A stretch of DNA of 17,003 nt from Aliishimia sp045106335 (GTDB lineage Bacteria > Pseudomonadota > Alphaproteobacteria > Rhodobacterales > Rhodobacteraceae). The DNA lies in contig JBGCEM010000110.1 of the NCBI GenBank assembly GCA_045106335.1, positions 1-17,003 of the forward strand, given 5' to 3'. The translations under genes and the position numbers were made by a program. Below the pieces are notes generated by a model that had not been told where the DNA came from, made no database searches, and saw only the letters and a program-made list of their open reading frames with translations. This document shows positions 14,588 through 17,003 of this stretch, piece by piece; positions within the stretch are counted from its first letter, which is position 1, and every line of letters starts with the position of its first letter.

Positions 14588-15058
14588 ATGTCCGACCTAC
14601 AAAACGCCCTAAAGAAAAGCCAAGATCAGATTGGGACGGAAATCGGAGTGTCCAACTGGATCACGGTGGATCAGGACATGATCGATACGTTCGCGAAAAC
14701 TACGCAAGACGAACAATGGATCCACGTGGACCCCGTGCGCGCCGCAGCCGAGTCCCCTTTTGGCGGCCCAATTGCCCATGGTTTTTTGACACTGTCTCTT
14801 GCCAGCCGCTTTGCCTATGATTGCATTCCATTTCTGCCAGGCCAGGTGATGGGCGTAAACTATGGCATGAACATGTTGCGATTTTTAAAACCTGTAGGGG
14901 CCGGGTCGCGCGTGCGCGGGCGTTTTGTGTTGAAGGATATCAAAACCCGCACCAAAACGGATCTGTTGCGGACCCACGGCTTAATGATTGAAATAGACGG
15001 CGAAGACAGTCCGGCGTTGGTGGCAGAATGGCTGACATTGGCGGTCTTTGAAGGCTAA
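14588..15058 (+). CDS. MaoC family (R)-specific enoyl-CoA hydratase-like protein
   Basis: A hot-dog fold protein of 156 residues, the usual size for a single-domain MaoC hydratase. The hydratase motif is seen as TTQDEQWIHVDPVRA at 38-52, with Asp41 and His46 as the expected catalytic pair. GPIAHGFLTLSLAS follows at 60-73. The central helix and final strands (NYGMNMLRFLKPV; ALVAEWLTLAVF) are also typical. It would add water across the 2-enoyl-CoA made by the dehydrogenases, the step missing from the divergent operon. It is encoded 31 bases after the MDR gene on the same strand. No clear Shine-Dalgarno sequence is seen before ATG 14588. Its stop lies 15 bases from the convergent TRAP permease stop. 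Confidence 0.9.
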   Translation: MSDLQNALKKSQDQIGTEIGVSNWITVDQDMIDTFAKTTQDEQWIHVDPVRAAAESPFGGPIAHGFLTLSLASRFAYDCIPFLPGQVMGVNYGMNMLRFLKPVGAGSRVRGRFVLKDIKTRTKTDLLRTHGLMIEIDGEDSPALVAEWLTLAVFEG

Positions 15059-15073
15059 ATTCTCGGCGCCCTA

Positions 15074-16378
15074 CTACCCAAACATCGAGTTCGGCAAGAA
15101 CAAAGCAACACCAGGAAACAGCACGATAATGGCGACGACCGCCGCCATGGCAAACCAAAATGGCCAGATGCCCCGGAAAATCGTTCCCAAAGGTACGTCT
15201 GGCGCGATGCCTTTGACGACGAATACGTTGATGCCCACGGGCGGCGAGATCAGCGCCATTTCAAGCACGATGACCATCAAAACGCCAAACCAGATCATGT
15301 CGACACCCAAAGTTTCAAGGATCGGCTGGACCAACGGAACGGCCAGTACAAGGATGGCAAATCCTTCCAAAAACGTGCCCAAAATCATGAAAAACACCAA
15401 GATCGCGATAACCACTTGAAATCCTGTGTATCCTTGCATTTCAACCCAAGCCGTCATTTTCAGCGGTAATCCCGTAAATCCTACGAAGGTCTTGAAAACG
15501 AATGCGCCAAACAGGATCAGAAAGACCGTGCCGGTGGATTTCAGCGTCGATTGGATCACGTCTTTGAGGTTGTCCCAACTGAGCGCACCGCGAATAACCG
15601 TTACCCCAAAAGCAAGCAACGCCCCAATGCCTGCCGCTTCGATCGCAGAAAACGCGCCGGCATAAATACCGCCAATGGTGACCACGATGATCCCAATGAT
15701 CCACCCCGCCCGTCCAAGTTTGCGCAAACGCAGGCCAATATCTTCACGCGCCCCAGCCCGAGGCGCTTTCGACGGCGTGACAGTCACCACGATCCAGATG
15801 GCCAGAATGAACATCAAGGTTAACAAAAGTCCGGGCAAGACACCGGCCATGAACAACCGACCGATGCTTTCTTCCGTCAGGATGGCATAGACTACAAAGC
15901 CCGCCGAAGGTGGGATCAAGATTCCAAGTGTGCCGCCCGCCGCGACGGCCCCAGTGGCCAGGCCATTATCATACTTGTAGCGCTGCATTTCGGGCAAGCT
16001 GACCCGGCCCATGGTCAACGCCGCCGCCAAGGACGAGCCCGACAGGGCAGAAAATCCGGCACAGCCCACAATGGTCGCCGACGCCAATCCGCCTTTGAGA
16101 TGTCCAAACCACCCATGCGCGGCATCGTAAAGGTCTCGGCTCATGCCAGACACGCCCGCCAAGTTCCCCATTAGAATGAACAGCGGAAGGATCGTCAAAG
16201 GATAGCTCGACGCCTCGCCAAAGATCTCGCCGGCAATCACGGGCATCGCAGCGGGGGGACGGATCAGGAAAATACCCAAAGCGCCCGCTATCATCATCGC
16301 AATGCCGACGGGAACGCGAATGAACAGCAATACGAACAGCGCAACAAACCCGGTGACGGCAACCGTATCGCGGTCCAT
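15074..16378 (-). CDS. TRAP transporter large permease (DctM family)
   Basis: An integral membrane protein of 434 residues, typical for the large TRAP permease, with about 12-13 hydrophobic segments. Family features are RVPVGIAMMIAGALGIFL at 21-38, LTILPLFILMGNLAGVSGM at 61-79, CAGFSALSGSSLAAALTMG at 106-124, GGTLGILIPPSAGFVVYAI at 148-166, and ISPPVGINVFVVKGIAPDVP at 377-396. With the small permease and a periplasmic binding protein it imports carboxylates or similar anions using the sodium or proton gradient. The substrate cannot be read from this subunit. The start ATG overlaps the stop of the small permease gene (TAATG). It is convergent with the MaoC gene, which suggests but does not prove a link to the acyl-CoA pathway. 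Confidence 0.95.
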   Translation of the reverse strand: MDRDTVAVTGFVALFVLLFIRVPVGIAMMIAGALGIFLIRPPAAMPVIAGEIFGEASSYPLTILPLFILMGNLAGVSGMSRDLYDAAHGWFGHLKGGLASATIVGCAGFSALSGSSLAAALTMGRVSLPEMQRYKYDNGLATGAVAAGGTLGILIPPSAGFVVYAILTEESIGRLFMAGVLPGLLLTLMFILAIWIVVTVTPSKAPRAGAREDIGLRLRKLGRAGWIIGIIVVTIGGIYAGAFSAIEAAGIGALLAFGVTVIRGALSWDNLKDVIQSTLKSTGTVFLILFGAFVFKTFVGFTGLPLKMTAWVEMQGYTGFQVVIAILVFFMILGTFLEGFAILVLAVPLVQPILETLGVDMIWFGVLMVIVLEMALISPPVGINVFVVKGIAPDVPLGTIFRGIWPFWFAMAAVVAIIVLFPGVALFLPNSMFG

Positions 16379-16899
16379 TAATCCGCTACCTCATTGGGAT
16401 CTGTGGTGTTCCAATGGACCAACCCAATCAGAAAATGCGTCAACAGCAGCGTTGCATAAATCGCCAGCGCGAGGCCAAGCACATAGTAAAACGGCGTGTG
16501 AATGATCCCCAGATTTGACGTCATGGCACCACAGGGCATGCCGCAGCTGCCTTTAACGAAGAGCGCGTAGGATGCGAAAGCCATCATCGCAAAAGACGCC
16601 AGCCGCCCCACCGCATCACTAAGGCGCGTCACGGAACGTCCCGCAAAAAGCGTCAGAACATTCACGGATACATGCCCTTTTTGCGCCGCCGCCCAGACAA
16701 TTGCTGCCGCGACAATGACAGTCAAAGACATGGTGGTCACATCTTCGATTCCGAAAATTGGCGCGCGCAGTACATAGCGGTAAAACACCGACACACCGGT
16801 CACAACAGCAAGCACCAACAAAGCCACCCCACCTGCGATTGCAAAAAGTCCAGTCACAAGGCCAAGCCCTTTCTCAAGCAGCTTGAGCCCCGAGGACAT
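16378..16899 (-). CDS. TRAP transporter small permease (DctQ family)
   Basis: An inner-membrane protein of 173 residues with four hydrophobic segments at about 13-38, 52-71, 98-116 and 136-160. The family pattern VFYRYVLRAPIFGIEDV is at 38-54 and AAAQKGHVSVN at 70-80. It partners the large permease. A loop between the third and fourth segments has GSCGMPCGAMTS at 117-128, two cysteines four residues apart, not a general feature of the family as I know it. The start is taken at ATG 16899 (MSSGLKLLEK), which leaves a plain membrane-proximal N-terminus; the frame stays open to 16977, but that part overlaps the upstream gene. It begins 8 bases after the upstream stop. Confidence 0.9.
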   Translation of the reverse strand: MSSGLKLLEKGLGLVTGLFAIAGGVALLVLAVVTGVSVFYRYVLRAPIFGIEDVTTMSLTVIVAAAIVWAAAQKGHVSVNVLTLFAGRSVTRLSDAVGRLASFAMMAFASYALFVKGSCGMPCGAMTSNLGIIHTPFYYVLGLALAIYATLLLTHFLIGLVHWNTTDPNEVAD

Positions 16900-16907
16900 C
16901 ACGTGGG

Positions 16908-17003
16908 TCAGTTCCCTTGCATCAGCTTGGTAACTTCGGCCCCGGTCAGACCTTGTCCCACTTCGGACGCCAACCAAGCCTGCATGGCCGGTTCAATCTT
17001 CGC
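16908..17003 (-). CDS. C-terminal end of the upstream gene, probably the TRAP substrate-binding protein (partial)
   Basis: The last 31 codons before a TGA at 16908-16910 read AKIEPAMQAWLASEVGQGLT, then GAEVTKLMQGN. The segment is soluble and helical. The position, 8 bases before the small permease start and on the same strand, is where the periplasmic binding protein (DctP-like) of a TRAP operon is usually encoded. The sequence itself is too short to prove this. The gene runs off the right edge of the window. Confidence 0.6.
   Translation of the reverse strand, partial: AKIEPAMQAWLASEVGQGLTGAEVTKLMQGN

Noticed and set aside
1..17003. tRNA, rRNA or CRISPR arrays
   Set aside because: No cloverleaf, rRNA-like segments or regularly spaced repeats were seen on either strand.

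Overview
The window looks like chromosomal DNA of a marine alphaproteobacterium, most likely Rhodobacteraceae (Roseobacter group). The reasons are the moderately GC-rich codon use, a short alphaproteobacterial phasin, a TRAP transporter, and a dense catabolic operon of acyl-CoA enzymes. This placement is an inference from protein style; there is no rRNA or marker gene in the window. The methyl-accepting chemotaxis protein (MCP) gene and the region around 3.2-3.6 kb look more AT-rich by eye than the catabolic operon.

Layout. (1) Positions 1-140 hold the right end of an IS3-family insertion sequence: the last codons of its transposase plus the terminal inverted repeat. (2) Positions 162-3131 (minus strand) encode a 989-residue MCP with two PAS-like domains. 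(3) Positions about 3279-4590 are a gene graveyard. Remnants of three central-metabolism genes, all on the minus strand, surround an intact phasin gene (3992-4435): the C-terminus of lipA (lipoyl synthase, with two nonsense codons and a frameshift), the N-terminus of pntA (proton-translocating transhydrogenase), and the last 31 codons of lpd (dihydrolipoamide dehydrogenase). (4) Positions 4617-6948 (minus) hold a DUF1801 protein and an MsbA-like half-size ABC exporter. (5) Positions 7047-13435 (minus) hold six tightly packed genes: two acyl-CoA dehydrogenases, an SDR, a thiolase, a nitronate monooxygenase-like flavoprotein and an APH-fold phosphotransferase. (6) Divergent from this operon, 13558-15058 (plus) hold a quinone oxidoreductase-like MDR enzyme and a MaoC hydratase. 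(7) Convergent to those, 15074-17003 (minus) hold a TRAP transporter: large permease, small permease, and the last codons of the upstream gene, probably the substrate-binding protein.

How the genes may work together. The two acyl-CoA dehydrogenases, MaoC hydratase, SDR and thiolase supply every step of one beta-oxidation round, and the adjacent TRAP system could import the carboxylate. No acyl-CoA ligase lies in the window. The phosphotransferase is of the ACAD10/ACAD11/LvaA type. In characterised systems such kinases phosphorylate the 4-hydroxyl of 4-hydroxyacyl-CoA, and an acyl-CoA dehydrogenase-family partner removes the phosphate. The operon is therefore a candidate route for gamma-hydroxy acids, possibly new in its details (paired dehydrogenases, flavoprotein, MDR enzyme). 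The substrate cannot be read from sequence alone.

The other notable signal is the cluster of decayed lipA, pntA and lpd pieces, with an abrupt pntA/lipA junction near position 3588.
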